The translations under genes were made by a program, and so were the position numbers. A stretch of 64,000 bases of DNA from Muriicola sp041358175 (GTDB taxonomy: Bacteria; Bacteroidota; Bacteroidia; Flavobacteriales; Flavobacteriaceae): the NCBI RefSeq assembly GCF_041358175.1, contig NZ_JBGKBE010000004.1, positions 1-64,000 of the forward strand, in the 5' to 3' direction. Positions within the stretch are counted from its first letter, which is position 1. Each line of letters starts with the position of its first letter. Below the pieces are notes generated by a model. That model was given only the letters and a program-made list of their open reading frames with translations, was not told the DNA's origin and made no database searches. Shown here in pieces: positions 30,163-39,248 of the stretch.

Positions 30163-31122
30163 ATGACGCCTAACACCAACGCACTTCTTTCTATTGTGGT
30201 CCCTTTGTACAACGAAGAGGAAAACGTGGAGCTACTTACTACCAAGATCCATGAAAGCCTGGAGGGTTACCAGTATCAGATCATTTATGTAGATGATTTT
30301 TCCAAAGACAACACCCGGAAAGTTGTCAAAGAAATGGAAGATGAGAACGTGCATCTGATCTCCCTGAAAAAAAATTACGGACAAAGTCTTGCATTGGCTG
30401 CAGGCCTCGATTACGCCCAGGGGGAGTATATTATTACAATGGATGGCGACTTACAGAATGATCCCAGTGATATTCCCCAAATGCTCGAATTTGCGCTGAG
30501 CGGGGAATTTGATGTGGTAACCGGGATTCGTCAGAAAAGAAAAGATTCTCTGGTGAAGAAGATTCCGTCTAAGATCGCCAATTTCCTGGTGAGAAGGGTG
30601 ACGAAACTCGACATAAAAGACAACGGCTGTGCCCTGAAAGTATTCACCAGAGACATCGCCAAAGACTTAAACCTCTACGGGGAAATGCACCGCTTTATCA
30701 CCCTTTTGGCCTTCCTTGAAGGGGCACAGATCAAACAGGTACCGGTAAAACACCATGCCCGCCACGCCGGGGTTTCCAAATACGGCCTGGAACGTGTCTT
30801 TAAGGTAGTAGCAGATATGATGCTGCTATTATTTATCAGGAAGTATTTCCAGCGCCCCATCCATTTGTTTGGCATCCTGGGGGTATTGCTGATCATTCTC
30901 GGGATCCTGATAAATTTCTACCTCCTGCTCGTAAAACTAGGCCTGGGAGAAGACATCGGAAACCGGCCATTGCTGATTTTCGGGATGATGTTTATCATTG
31001 GGGGCATACAACTTTTCACCATCGGTATCGTCATGGAACTGCTTATTCGCACCTATTACGAATCGCAGAGCAAACGACCCTACCGTATTAAAAACGTCAA
31101 CATAGGTGGCAAAACTGCGTAA
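30163..31122 (+). CDS. DPM1/GtrB-like membrane glycosyltransferase (GT2)
   Basis: 319 residues. GT-A domain: LLSIVVPLYNEEENVELL, IIYVDDFSKDNT, the DxD region TMDGDLQNDPSDIPQ, and CALKVFTRDIAKDL. Two C-terminal membrane helices (about 235-257 and 268-292, FGILGVLLIILGILINFYLL and FGMMFIIGGIQLFTIGIVME). These transfer a sugar from a nucleotide donor to polyprenyl phosphate; the lipid-linked sugar then feeds enzymes such as the ArnT/GT39-like protein encoded at 31976. Start ATG 30163. It overlaps the next gene by 17 bases. Confidence 0.93.
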   Translation: MTPNTNALLSIVVPLYNEEENVELLTTKIHESLEGYQYQIIYVDDFSKDNTRKVVKEMEDENVHLISLKKNYGQSLALAAGLDYAQGEYIITMDGDLQNDPSDIPQMLEFALSGEFDVVTGIRQKRKDSLVKKIPSKIANFLVRRVTKLDIKDNGCALKVFTRDIAKDLNLYGEMHRFITLLAFLEGAQIKQVPVKHHARHAGVSKYGLERVFKVVADMMLLLFIRKYFQRPIHLFGILGVLLIILGILINFYLLLVKLGLGEDIGNRPLLIFGMMFIIGGIQLFTIGIVMELLIRTYYESQSKRPYRIKNVNIGGKTA

Positions 31123-31972
31123 AAAAGGCATTACCCTTTTAAAGATCCTCGTTAGTGCTGCCCTGCTCTATTTTATTTTTACCAAAATACCGTTTAAGGA
31201 GGTCTGGACTTCCCTTAAGACGGTAAACCCGCTTTACCTGTTTGGGGCTTTACTATTGTTCATTTTCTCAAAAGGGGTAGCAGCTTTCCGCCTCAACATC
31301 TATTTTCACAAAATCGGAATTCCCCTGAGTACTCAGACCAACCTCAGGCTCTATCTCCTGGGAATGTTTTACAACCTGTTTTTACCGGGGGGTATTGGCG
31401 GGGATGCCTATAAAGGATACTACCTTAAACAGCATTTTGAGGTAAAGACCAAAAGGGTGGTTGCTGTTCTTCTGCTTGACAGGCTAAGCGGACTCTTATT
31501 ACTCTTTGTCATTGCCTGTATCATCGGCATGATAATAGACGCCCCTGAGGTAGTCTCTTTTCGCTGGCTGTTCCTGGCGTGTATTCCACTAAGTATTGTT
31601 GTTTTCAGGGTAGTTTACGCCCGTTTTTTCTCCTATGTCCTGGGGATTTTCTGGAAAACAAACCTGTTATCGGCCCTGGTGCAGCTCGCACAACTCGGGA
31701 GTGTCCTTTTTATTCTTCAGGCGCTGGATATTGAAGTGGCCACCCGGGAATATCTCTTTATTTTCCTTATCTCCTCCATCGTCTCCGTAATTCCCCTTAC
31801 CATTGGTGGAATCGGAAGCCGGGAACTGGTATTCCTCTACGGTGCGCTTTGGCTGGGTCTTGAAGAAGAAAGATCTGTTGGTATCAGTATGCTCTTTTTC
31901 CTGATCACGGCTTTGGTTTCCCTGGCCGGATTCTGGTACCATTTTAAAAAACCGGTACCCGATACGCGCTAA
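31106..31972 (+). CDS. AglD/MprF-type flippase-like membrane protein (UPF0104)
   Basis: 288 residues from GTG 31106, inside the glycosyltransferase gene end. About seven membrane helices (for example LLKILVSAALLYFIFT, LYLFGALLLFIFSKGVAAF). FYNLFLPGGIGGDAYKGYYL is the signature of the lysylphosphatidylglycerol-synthase transmembrane family. Related proteins move lipid-linked compounds across the membrane or modify lipids. Coupled to a polyprenyl glycosyltransferase, it is a reasonable partner for lipid-sugar export (inference). It converges on the GT39 gene with 3 bases between the stops. Confidence 0.88.
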   Translation: MAKLRKKGITLLKILVSAALLYFIFTKIPFKEVWTSLKTVNPLYLFGALLLFIFSKGVAAFRLNIYFHKIGIPLSTQTNLRLYLLGMFYNLFLPGGIGGDAYKGYYLKQHFEVKTKRVVAVLLLDRLSGLLLLFVIACIIGMIIDAPEVVSFRWLFLACIPLSIVVFRVVYARFFSYVLGIFWKTNLLSALVQLAQLGSVLFILQALDIEVATREYLFIFLISSIVSVIPLTIGGIGSRELVFLYGALWLGLEEERSVGISMLFFLITALVSLAGFWYHFKKPVPDTR

Positions 31973-31975
31973 GAA

Positions 31976-33634
31976 TCATGGTTTGTGCAGCAGGTACATC
32001 TTATTAAGGATGCCAGGACGTGTTTCAGGATTCAGAAACTTTCCCTGCAAACGTGTGATCCTGAATTGGTCCACTTCATATTCCATATCCCAGTAAATAC
32101 CCTCCTCATCCAATCGGGTTAATTCCTCTTCGTTGGCATATATCCAGATGTCCTGCAATTGCTTTATTTCCTCAAGGCTTGAAATATTCACAGGGTTCTG
32201 GTTATAAAAATCCAGTGCCCAGGTATGCCTTGTGGAGATCTTGTGAATCCGATCTACAGGAATGTCTTTTTCCTCTACGATCTCAGCCATATTTGATCCC
32301 CCCTGGTACTTTAATAATTCCGGATAAAAATGAAGGTTCAACACCCCGTTGAGCAGGACCGAAGCGAGAATAGAGATGGTGATAATACGCAGATAAGGTG
32401 CTTCTTTTTTTACGATAAAATAGGCCACTACGGCATAGGCGATAAACAAAGGGACATAGGCAAGCCAGGTTGCCCACTCAAAGACATAGAAACAGATCAG
32501 GGCCGTGGCGATAAAAACCAGGCTCAGCACAAAGTACTGTAAGCCCAATACGATATTTAATGCCCGTGTATTTTGCTTCCTTTTGAGGGCGAAGAGATAT
32601 GAAGCTGCGAGAATAGAAAACAAAGGGATCAGGATATTGAGATAATGGGGCAGTTTAAATTGGGCAAAACTGATGATGATAAAAATAACCCCAATGCCCC
32701 CCACGGTCAGCAATTCAAATTTCGGGTTCCTCCTGAAATGGGTTTTAATTAATTTCTTTAATTGTGAATAATAGGCAATTAAACCGATCAGCGTCCAGGG
32801 CAGGAATACCCAAAGGAAGGTATGGAAAAAGAAAAAATAGTCGCTGCTATTCTTTCCCACTCCTTCCCCGCTTAAGCGTTCAAAACTCTGTTCCCAGAAG
32901 ATAAAAAGGATACCACTTCGGTTGGTCTTTCCCCTGATCACCTTTTCGGGGTGCAGGTCGAATTGCTGGTAATAGGCGTATAACATCGGACTGATAGTGA
33001 GGGCAAATATCAACAGGGCCAGCAGTACTTTCCAATGGAAGAGTCGCTTCCATTCTCCGGAATAAGCCAGGTGAAAAAATACGGGAATCCCTATAACCAG
33101 CAGGGCGATCTGGCCCTTGGTAGAAAATGCGATGCCGGCCGCAAAAGCGCCCAGGAGAAGGGCGGGTAAACTGGCATCTTTTATATATTTTGCCAGTTGC
33201 CATATGGCAAAGATGGTAAAGCCTGTTAGCACGGCATCGGTGCGCACATCGATATTTGAAAGGACGATGGTCTGAGCCGTCAGGAATATCAATCCGGCTA
33301 CTTTTCCCACTTGTTTGTTGTAGAGTAAGCTACCCAATCCCATAGTACTGTATGCACCCAGCAATGTAGCAAGGAGAGCTGGTATTCGGTAGGCCCAGTC
33401 GTGTATCCCGAAGACCTTGTAAGCCAGAGCGGCCAGCCAGTAATGCATATGGGGTTTGTCCAGGTATTCTTCCGGGCCTTTAAATAGGCTGAGGAAGTCA
33501 TTTTCCTGTACCATCCGCATAGCCATCACCGCAAACTGTGCTGAATCGTTTTCAAAAAGGGTAACAAAAAGGCCCGCCACATAGACCAGGAGGATGAGGA
33601 CAAATAAACTCCAGTATCGGGCAGATGAGATCAT
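31976..33634 (-). CDS. ArnT-like glycosyltransferase (GT39/GT83)
   Basis: 552 residues. N-terminal membrane helices with the loop ENDSAQFAVMAMRMVQENDF and YLDKPHMHYWLAALAYKVFG; this D/E-rich first periplasmic loop plus KPPLxYW-like motif is diagnostic of ArnT/PMT-type enzymes. About twelve helices and a C-terminal periplasmic domain (IPVDRIHKISTRHTWALDF). It would use a polyprenyl-phosphate sugar, possibly produced by the protein at 30163, to glycosylate lipid A or another envelope acceptor. It overlaps the PAP2 gene by 4 bases, so the two are coupled. Confidence 0.88.
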   Translation of the reverse strand: MISSARYWSLFVLILLVYVAGLFVTLFENDSAQFAVMAMRMVQENDFLSLFKGPEEYLDKPHMHYWLAALAYKVFGIHDWAYRIPALLATLLGAYSTMGLGSLLYNKQVGKVAGLIFLTAQTIVLSNIDVRTDAVLTGFTIFAIWQLAKYIKDASLPALLLGAFAAGIAFSTKGQIALLVIGIPVFFHLAYSGEWKRLFHWKVLLALLIFALTISPMLYAYYQQFDLHPEKVIRGKTNRSGILFIFWEQSFERLSGEGVGKNSSDYFFFFHTFLWVFLPWTLIGLIAYYSQLKKLIKTHFRRNPKFELLTVGGIGVIFIIISFAQFKLPHYLNILIPLFSILAASYLFALKRKQNTRALNIVLGLQYFVLSLVFIATALICFYVFEWATWLAYVPLFIAYAVVAYFIVKKEAPYLRIITISILASVLLNGVLNLHFYPELLKYQGGSNMAEIVEEKDIPVDRIHKISTRHTWALDFYNQNPVNISSLEEIKQLQDIWIYANEEELTRLDEEGIYWDMEYEVDQFRITRLQGKFLNPETRPGILNKMYLLHKP

Positions 33635-34209
33635 AGTCGGGTCCTGTCTATAGCAAAGATATACAAGCGGAAGAAAAGCCAGCCCATCAACAAGCCTACA
33701 AGTGCTCCGCTGAGTACATCAAGTGGAAAGTGAACCCCGATATAAATGCGGCTATAGGAAACTACCAGGGCCCAGGTGATCAACAACCAGGGGAGTATAC
33801 GGTTAGAGGAGCGGAAAAAGTGGGTAAAGAAAACAGCCACAGCAAATGAATTTGCCGCATGGGCCGAAAAATACCCGAATTTCCCTCCACAGGATGATTT
33901 AACCAGGCGGAAGAGCCCGTCGAGCTCAGGATCATAACAAGGTCTTAACCGGCCAACTCCTATTTTAAAAAAATTGGCCAGCTGGTCACATACGGTGATC
34001 AACAGGGCGACAAACACTAAAAGAAGGAGGGTTTTTTTCCAACCAAGGGAGCGTCCGGCGAGAAACAGGAGGATAAGGTAAAGGGGAACTGAAGTAAATT
34101 TGTTGGTCATCAACATCCAGAACCCATCCCAGGTAGGGGTTCCCAGATTATTGAGATAGAGAAAAACATTCTTGTCAATATGGAGAAGTTCTTCCCACAT
34201 CTCAGTCAT
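33631..34209 (-). CDS. PAP2-family membrane phosphatase
   Basis: 192 residues, about six helices. The acid-phosphatase signature is present in its three parts: KIGVGRLRP (KxxxxxxRP), FSAHAANS (usually PSGH; the Pro-Ser-Gly is replaced but His is retained) and SRIYIGVHFPLD (SRxxxxxHxxxD). Such enzymes dephosphorylate undecaprenyl pyrophosphate or lipid A 1-phosphate. It is coupled to the ArnT-like gene and overlaps the small gene at 34202, suggesting a lipid-sugar transfer unit. An ATG at 34200 is an alternative start. Confidence 0.92.
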   Translation of the reverse strand: MTEMWEELLHIDKNVFLYLNNLGTPTWDGFWMLMTNKFTSVPLYLILLFLAGRSLGWKKTLLLLVFVALLITVCDQLANFFKIGVGRLRPCYDPELDGLFRLVKSSCGGKFGYFSAHAANSFAVAVFFTHFFRSSNRILPWLLITWALVVSYSRIYIGVHFPLDVLSGALVGLLMGWLFFRLYIFAIDRTRL

Positions 34210-34429
34210 CGTATCTGGCTATTTCCCTGTCGTAAAACGTATTGGCGGCTTCAAAAAGTTCCCTGGCTTCGACTTCCAGTTCTTTTTCATCTTCCTTGGA
34301 AAATTCTTCCAGCCATGCTACCTCGTCGTTCTCAAGATTGATTACAAAACGGGGATATTCAGTGTGGATGATAAAAATGGCTGAGGGATGATCGGTATTG
34401 TCTCCAAACAAAAATTTGGGTAGGTCCAT
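34202..34429 (-). CDS. Small acidic protein of unknown function
   Basis: 75 residues: MDLPKFLFGDNTDHPSAIFI, then IHTEYPRFVINLENDEVAWL and an E/D-rich helical tail. No signal or membrane segment. The stop lies inside the start of the PAP2 gene (8 base overlap), so it is in the same operon. The acidic helix could be a protein-binding or regulatory module; the family is conserved in my memory of Flavobacteriaceae but unnamed. Confidence 0.8.
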   Translation of the reverse strand: MDLPKFLFGDNTDHPSAIFIIHTEYPRFVINLENDEVAWLEEFSKEDEKELEVEARELFEAANTFYDREIARYDD

Positions 34430-34449
34430 AGAAAAATATTTGACTATTC

Positions 34450-35883
34450 TTATTCACTGCTTCCTGCAGCTTCTAAAGCTAATTTTCTGGTTAAATAATT
34501 AAATCGAAGATACAACATAATCGCAGATGCCGTTAACCCCGCCAGAAGGCCAATCCATATTCCTGTACTGCCCAGTTGGGTGTGCAGACCCAGATAGTAA
34601 CTGATGGGAAAACCGATAAGCCAGTAGGCGATAAAAGTGATTCCTGTTGGGATCTTTACATCCTGCAGGCCTCGCAAGGCTCCCAGGATAACCACCTGCA
34701 AACCGTCGGAGATCTGAAAGAAGGCAGCAACCAGTAAAAGCTGCGCTGCCAGGGCAATCACTTCCATATTGTCGGCCTGGTTGGTGATATCATCCACATC
34801 GAGGTAAATGGTGGGGAACCAGAATCGGCAGACCAGGAAGAGGATGGCAAAGCCAATTTCAAGGATGAGGGTAAGGAAGAAAATCGACTGGGCGATTCGC
34901 CTTAACTCTCCCCAATCTCTAAGTCCTTTCTGATTGCCTACGCGGATCATGGCGGCCACCCCCAGACCCATCCCAAACATAAAGGTCATGCTACTAAGGT
35001 TTAAAGCGATCTGATTTGCAGCCTGGGGGTTCTTCCCCAACACCCCGCTAAGCCAGATGGCTGCGGTAAAAATGCCCACTTCAAAAAACATCTGCAGGGC
35101 TGAGGGAAACCCGAGGTTGATAATCTTTTTCATCACTTTATTCTCCAGGACTTTGAAATTAAAACCGGTAACATAGAAGTGAAATTTTTTCTTTTTGTTC
35201 AGCAGGATCCAAAGGAAGGCCAGCATCACAAAGCGTGAAATAAGAGTACCTATTGCAGCCCCTACAATGCCCAGTTTGGGAAATCCAAACGATCCGAATA
35301 TCAGCAGGTAGTTCAGGATAATATTGAGCACGTTGGCCAGGATGGTGGCGTACATGGGGTATTTGGTCTGTGAAAGTCCTTCCGAAAACTGCTTAAAGGC
35401 CTGGAACATGATCAGGGGAACCAGGGAAAAAGCCACCAGGTCGAGATAGGGAATGGCCAGGACAACCACCTCCGGAGGCTGATCCATCAGGTACATCAGG
35501 GGTTTCATCAAGAGGATAAGGCCAAATAGGGAAATACCCAGGACTGTACACAGCACCAAACCGTGCTTTAAGGCGCGTTTCCCATCTTCTTTTAATCCGG
35601 CACCATCGGCCTCAGCTACAAGGGGGGTGATGGCGGTTGAAAATCCTATACCCAGAGACATGGCGATAAAAACAAAGCTGTTCCCCAGGGAGACCGCCGC
35701 CAGTTCGGCCGTACCCAGCTGCCCTACCATGATATTGTCTGCAAAGGCCACAAAAGTATGTCCCAGCATCCCCAGGATCACCGGTACGGAGAGGGTAATA
35801 TTGTATCTGAATTCCCGGGTATATCGTTTAAACAAAGGAAAGGGTTTAGGGTTAGAGGCTTTTGGCGTTATTCCAGTGAACAT
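34450..35883 (-). CDS. MATE-family efflux transporter
   Basis: 477 residues with about twelve membrane helices in two similar halves. The first begins SVPVILGMLGHTFVAFADNI, MVGQLGTAELAAVSLGNS, the second around NLGFPSALQMFFEVGIFTAA. MATE (NorM-like) transporters export cationic drugs and other toxic compounds using Na+ or H+ gradients. The start at 35883 overlaps the end of mazG by 32 bases. Substrate cannot be told from sequence. Confidence 0.94.
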   Translation of the reverse strand: MFTGITPKASNPKPFPLFKRYTREFRYNITLSVPVILGMLGHTFVAFADNIMVGQLGTAELAAVSLGNSFVFIAMSLGIGFSTAITPLVAEADGAGLKEDGKRALKHGLVLCTVLGISLFGLILLMKPLMYLMDQPPEVVVLAIPYLDLVAFSLVPLIMFQAFKQFSEGLSQTKYPMYATILANVLNIILNYLLIFGSFGFPKLGIVGAAIGTLISRFVMLAFLWILLNKKKKFHFYVTGFNFKVLENKVMKKIINLGFPSALQMFFEVGIFTAAIWLSGVLGKNPQAANQIALNLSSMTFMFGMGLGVAAMIRVGNQKGLRDWGELRRIAQSIFFLTLILEIGFAILFLVCRFWFPTIYLDVDDITNQADNMEVIALAAQLLLVAAFFQISDGLQVVILGALRGLQDVKIPTGITFIAYWLIGFPISYYLGLHTQLGSTGIWIGLLAGLTASAIMLYLRFNYLTRKLALEAAGSSE

Positions 35884-36625
35884 CCATTTCGGCCAGGGTC
35901 ATTTCTTTGAGTGACTTACCTGCCTCTTTGGCTTTGGATTCGAGATAGGAAAACCTTTTGATAAACTTTTTATTGGTTCTTTCAAGGGCATTTTCGGGAT
36001 TCACTTTTAAAAAGCGGGCGTAGTTGACCATGGAAAACAGAACATCCCCGAATTCAGCTTCGATGCGCTCCTCCTCCCCCCTATTTATTTCCTGCTGCAA
36101 TTCGCCCAATTCTTCCTGTAGTTTCTCAAAGACCTGCTGCGGCTCCTCCCAATCAAAACCTACTCCGGCCACTTTGTCCTGTATTCTGTTGGCCTTCACA
36201 AGGGCAGGCAGGCTGGCAGGAACCCCTTCCAGCACACTTTTCTTCCCTTCAGACAGCTTTATATTTTCCCAGTTCTTTTTTACTTCTTCTTCATCAGCCA
36301 CATCCACATCCCCGTAGATATGCGGGTGGCGGTGGATGAGTTTCTCACTGATGGCATGGCAGACATCGGCGATATCAAAATCGCCGGTTTCAGATCCGAT
36401 CTTAGCGTAAAAAATGATGTGCAGCAAAAGGTCGCCCAATTCCTTTTTGATCTCCTCGGCATCTTCGTCCAGGATGGCATCTCCCAGTTCATAAGTCTCT
36501 TCAATAGTGAGGTGACGAAGGCTTTGCATGGTCTGTTTCTTATCCCAGGGACACTGCGCCCGTAATTCGTCCATTATGGTAAGTAATCGGTCGAGGGCTG
36601 CTAACTGGTCTTTCCGCGAATTCAT
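35852..36625 (-). CDS. mazG: Nucleoside triphosphate pyrophosphohydrolase MazG
   Basis: 257 residues from ATG 36625 (the open frame extends 17 codons further but MNSRKDQLAALDRLLTIMDE is the expected start). Two MazG domains: in the first, CPWDKKQTMQSLRHLTIEETYELGDAI, split into CPWDKKQTMQ and EETYELGDAI, with the metal-binding EExxE and KELGDLLLHIIFYAK; the second has EELGELQQEINRGE and EFGDVLFSMVNYAR. It hydrolyses non-canonical NTPs to NMP and pyrophosphate. The gene heads the mazG-MATE pair. Confidence 0.95.
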   Translation of the reverse strand: MNSRKDQLAALDRLLTIMDELRAQCPWDKKQTMQSLRHLTIEETYELGDAILDEDAEEIKKELGDLLLHIIFYAKIGSETGDFDIADVCHAISEKLIHRHPHIYGDVDVADEEEVKKNWENIKLSEGKKSVLEGVPASLPALVKANRIQDKVAGVGFDWEEPQQVFEKLQEELGELQQEINRGEEERIEAEFGDVLFSMVNYARFLKVNPENALERTNKKFIKRFSYLESKAKEAGKSLKEMTLAEMDVHWNNAKSL

Positions 36626-36745
36626 GAGATTTATTTTGCGCAAAAGTACAAAGATGAAAGTTTTGGGGGTGCCCAATTTTTAGAGTATTTTTAAAGTGCT
36701 TCCTCTGACAAAAACGAGGTGGCCATCAGAAAAAATCAAGCACTT

Positions 36746-38407
36746 ATGAAATCATTTTCCAGAATTACCCTGTTTATCCTGATAACGGGGATTTTCAGCT
36801 GTTCAGAACCCCAATCCTTTGATATCCTTATAAAAAACGGCTACGTCCTCGACGGATCCGGGGAGAAAGGTTTTACAGGGGATGTGGGAATCAACGCCGA
36901 TACTATTGCCGCCATGGGAGACCTCGGCGATGCCAGAGGAAAGCAGGAAATAGATGCCACGAATCTCACCGTTGCCCCCGGTTTTATTAATATGCTTAGC
37001 TGGGCCAACGTAGCCCTGATCGAAGATGGACGCTCGCAGAGTGATATCAGACAGGGAGTAACCCTTGAGGTAATGGGAGAAGGACGTTCTATGGGACCCT
37101 TAAACGAAAAAATGGCCGCTAATATGGCTGAAGGTCAGCAAAGCATCACCTACGATGTAAGCTGGCGAACGCTTGGGGAATACATGAACTTTCTGGAAAA
37201 TAAGGGCGTCTCTACCAATATCGCCTCCTTTGTCGGAAACGGCACTGTGCGCGAATACGTCATGGGATACGAGAACAGGGTTCCTGCCGTAGAGGAACTG
37301 GCACAGATGGAAAGCCTCGTACAGCAGGCTATGGAAGAAGGTGCCGTAGGATTATCTACTTCCCTGATCTATGTTCCCAGCGGTCATGCCCAGACTGAAG
37401 AGATCATTTCCCTGGCCAAAGTCGCGTCAAAAAACAATGGCATGTACGTTTCACATATAAGGGATGAGGAAGGCAAATTACTGGAAGCAGTACAGGAGCT
37501 GATCACCATTGCCGAAGAGGCAAAACTACCCGCCGAGATCTATCACTTTAAGGCCTCGGGTACTGACAACTGGCATTTGCTAGACAGTGCGATTCAACTG
37601 GTGGATAAAGCCAGAGCAAAAGGATTGCAGATAACCACCGATATGTATATGTACAATGCTAGTTCAACGGGGTTAAATGTACTGCTCCCTGCCTGGGCGA
37701 AAGAAGGAGGGCACAGCAGCACAATCAATTTAATGAAACAAGCTCCGATGAGAAAAAAGATGATCGCGGAGATCGATTTTCATGTCCCGCCTGTAAACAT
37801 ACTGCTGGTGGGCTTCAGAAATCCCGAAATGAGAAATCTTATCGGAATGACACTGGCAGATGTGGCAGAAGAGCGGGGAAAATCGGCGAGGGAAACCGTT
37901 GTGGATCTCATTTTTGAGGATGACAGTCGAATTCAGGTGGTCTACTTTTCCATGTCTGAAGAAAATGTAAAGAAAAAACTGACACTGCCTTATATGGCTA
38001 TCTGTTCTGATGCCGGTTCCTATACCAATGAAGGGGTATTCCTTGAGCAAAGTACGCACCCCAGGGCTTATGGTTCTTTTGCCCGACTCTTAGGGCATTT
38101 TGTGCGGGAGGAAAAGGTAATCTCCCTGGAAGAAGCCATCCGTAGATTGACCCTCCTGCCGGCAACAAATTTAAAGCTCGAGAAGAGGGGAGCACTAAAA
38201 GAAGGATACTATGCCGATGTGGTCCTCTTTGATGCGGAGACCATTACGGATAATGCCACCTTTAAAGAACCTCATCAATACGCTACAGGGATGAAACATG
38301 TGCTGGTGAATGGTGTACCTGTGCTACAAGACGGGGAACATACCGGAGCATTTCCCGGCAGGTTTGTGAAGGGACCCGGTTATGTGATGAAAGAAGAATC
38401 TCAATAA
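36746..38407 (+). CDS. D-aminoacylase-like amidohydrolase lipoprotein with altered metal site
   Basis: 553 residues from ATG 36746 (a GTG 27 bases upstream is unlikely). Lipoprotein signal (LFILITGIFSCSEP). The amidohydrolase fold is recognisable: FDILIKNGYVLDGSGEKGFT, TNLTVAPGFINMLSWANVAL, GLSTSLIYVPSGHAQTEEI, YVSHIRDEEGKLLEAV, YHFKASGTDN and CSDAGSYTNEGVF. The usual PGFID-x-H-x-H is PGFINMLSW, so the first two metal ligands are missing; other ligand positions (HIRDE, HFKASG, SDAG) remain. A one-metal mechanism, as in some D-aminoacylases, or loss of activity are both possible. Envelope located. Confidence 0.86.
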   Translation: MKSFSRITLFILITGIFSCSEPQSFDILIKNGYVLDGSGEKGFTGDVGINADTIAAMGDLGDARGKQEIDATNLTVAPGFINMLSWANVALIEDGRSQSDIRQGVTLEVMGEGRSMGPLNEKMAANMAEGQQSITYDVSWRTLGEYMNFLENKGVSTNIASFVGNGTVREYVMGYENRVPAVEELAQMESLVQQAMEEGAVGLSTSLIYVPSGHAQTEEIISLAKVASKNNGMYVSHIRDEEGKLLEAVQELITIAEEAKLPAEIYHFKASGTDNWHLLDSAIQLVDKARAKGLQITTDMYMYNASSTGLNVLLPAWAKEGGHSSTINLMKQAPMRKKMIAEIDFHVPPVNILLVGFRNPEMRNLIGMTLADVAEERGKSARETVVDLIFEDDSRIQVVYFSMSEENVKKKLTLPYMAICSDAGSYTNEGVFLEQSTHPRAYGSFARLLGHFVREEKVISLEEAIRRLTLLPATNLKLEKRGALKEGYYADVVLFDAETITDNATFKEPHQYATGMKHVLVNGVPVLQDGEHTGAFPGRFVKGPGYVMKEESQ

Positions 38408-38416
38408 GTTTAACCA

Positions 38417-39181
38417 ATGTGCTACGATATTAAAGCAAGCCTGGAGGCACAGCTAAAACGGGCCCGGCAATACGGGGATGAGATCGCCATCAGGGAGATT
38501 GAAGAAAAGCTGGCTCCTCTCACCGACCTGCCGATACACCACGCTTCCGGATTTCAGCATCCCAAATTGCTGATCTACACCGAGGACGACCCTGTATACC
38601 CTAAAGTAGCTAGCTGGGGTCTGGTCCCTCATTGGGTAAAAGACAGGGCACAGCAGAAAAAACTCTGGAACAACACCCTCAATGCACGAGGAGAGACCAT
38701 TTTTGAAAAGCCTTCTTTCAGGACGGCAGCAAAATACCATCGTTGTCTCATCTATGTGGATGGTTTTTATGAGCATCATCATTTTAAAGGGAAGACCTAT
38801 CCATATTTCATTCATAAGAAAGACAAGCAACCCTTGGTCTTTGCCGGATTGTGGAACCCCTGGCTCGATCCGGAGACCGGGGAATATCTCAATACCTTTA
38901 CCATCGTTACCACAGAAGGAAATCAGATGATGGGCAGGATCCACAATAATCCTAAATTATCAGGCCCTCGTATGCCTTTGGTGCTGGACGAAGAGATAGC
39001 CGAAAAGTGGTTAATTGAAATAGAAGAAGAACTCGACGTTAAAGCCGTACAGGAACTGATCCACTCCTATCCCGAAGAAGAATTGCAGGCACATACGGTT
39101 CACAAATTAAGGGGGAAAGAATATCCGGGGAATGTGCCGGAGATCAATGAGGAAGTTATTTATCCGGAACTGCAGGATTAA
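38417..39181 (+). CDS. SRAP-domain protein (HMCES/YedK family)
   Basis: 254 residues. Cys2 is at the N-terminus (MCYDIKASLEAQLKRA), with N89 in NTLNARGET, E119 in YVDGFYEH, and H176 in GRIHNNPK followed by PRMPLVL; these are the four SRAP active-site elements. The family crosslinks to abasic sites in single-stranded DNA through the Cys and protects them from cleavage. Compared with E. coli YedK there is an added N-terminal helix (residues 5-35) and a short insertion in the IH-RMP loop. Start ATG 38417, 9 bases after the previous stop. Confidence 0.92.
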   Translation: MCYDIKASLEAQLKRARQYGDEIAIREIEEKLAPLTDLPIHHASGFQHPKLLIYTEDDPVYPKVASWGLVPHWVKDRAQQKKLWNNTLNARGETIFEKPSFRTAAKYHRCLIYVDGFYEHHHFKGKTYPYFIHKKDKQPLVFAGLWNPWLDPETGEYLNTFTIVTTEGNQMMGRIHNNPKLSGPRMPLVLDEEIAEKWLIEIEEELDVKAVQELIHSYPEEELQAHTVHKLRGKEYPGNVPEINEEVIYPELQD

Positions 39182-39248
39182 ATCACTGCAGCGGAAAAGC
39201 ACAGGATAATTTCATATTTTAGTCTCCAGACAAAAATCAACACACCCT

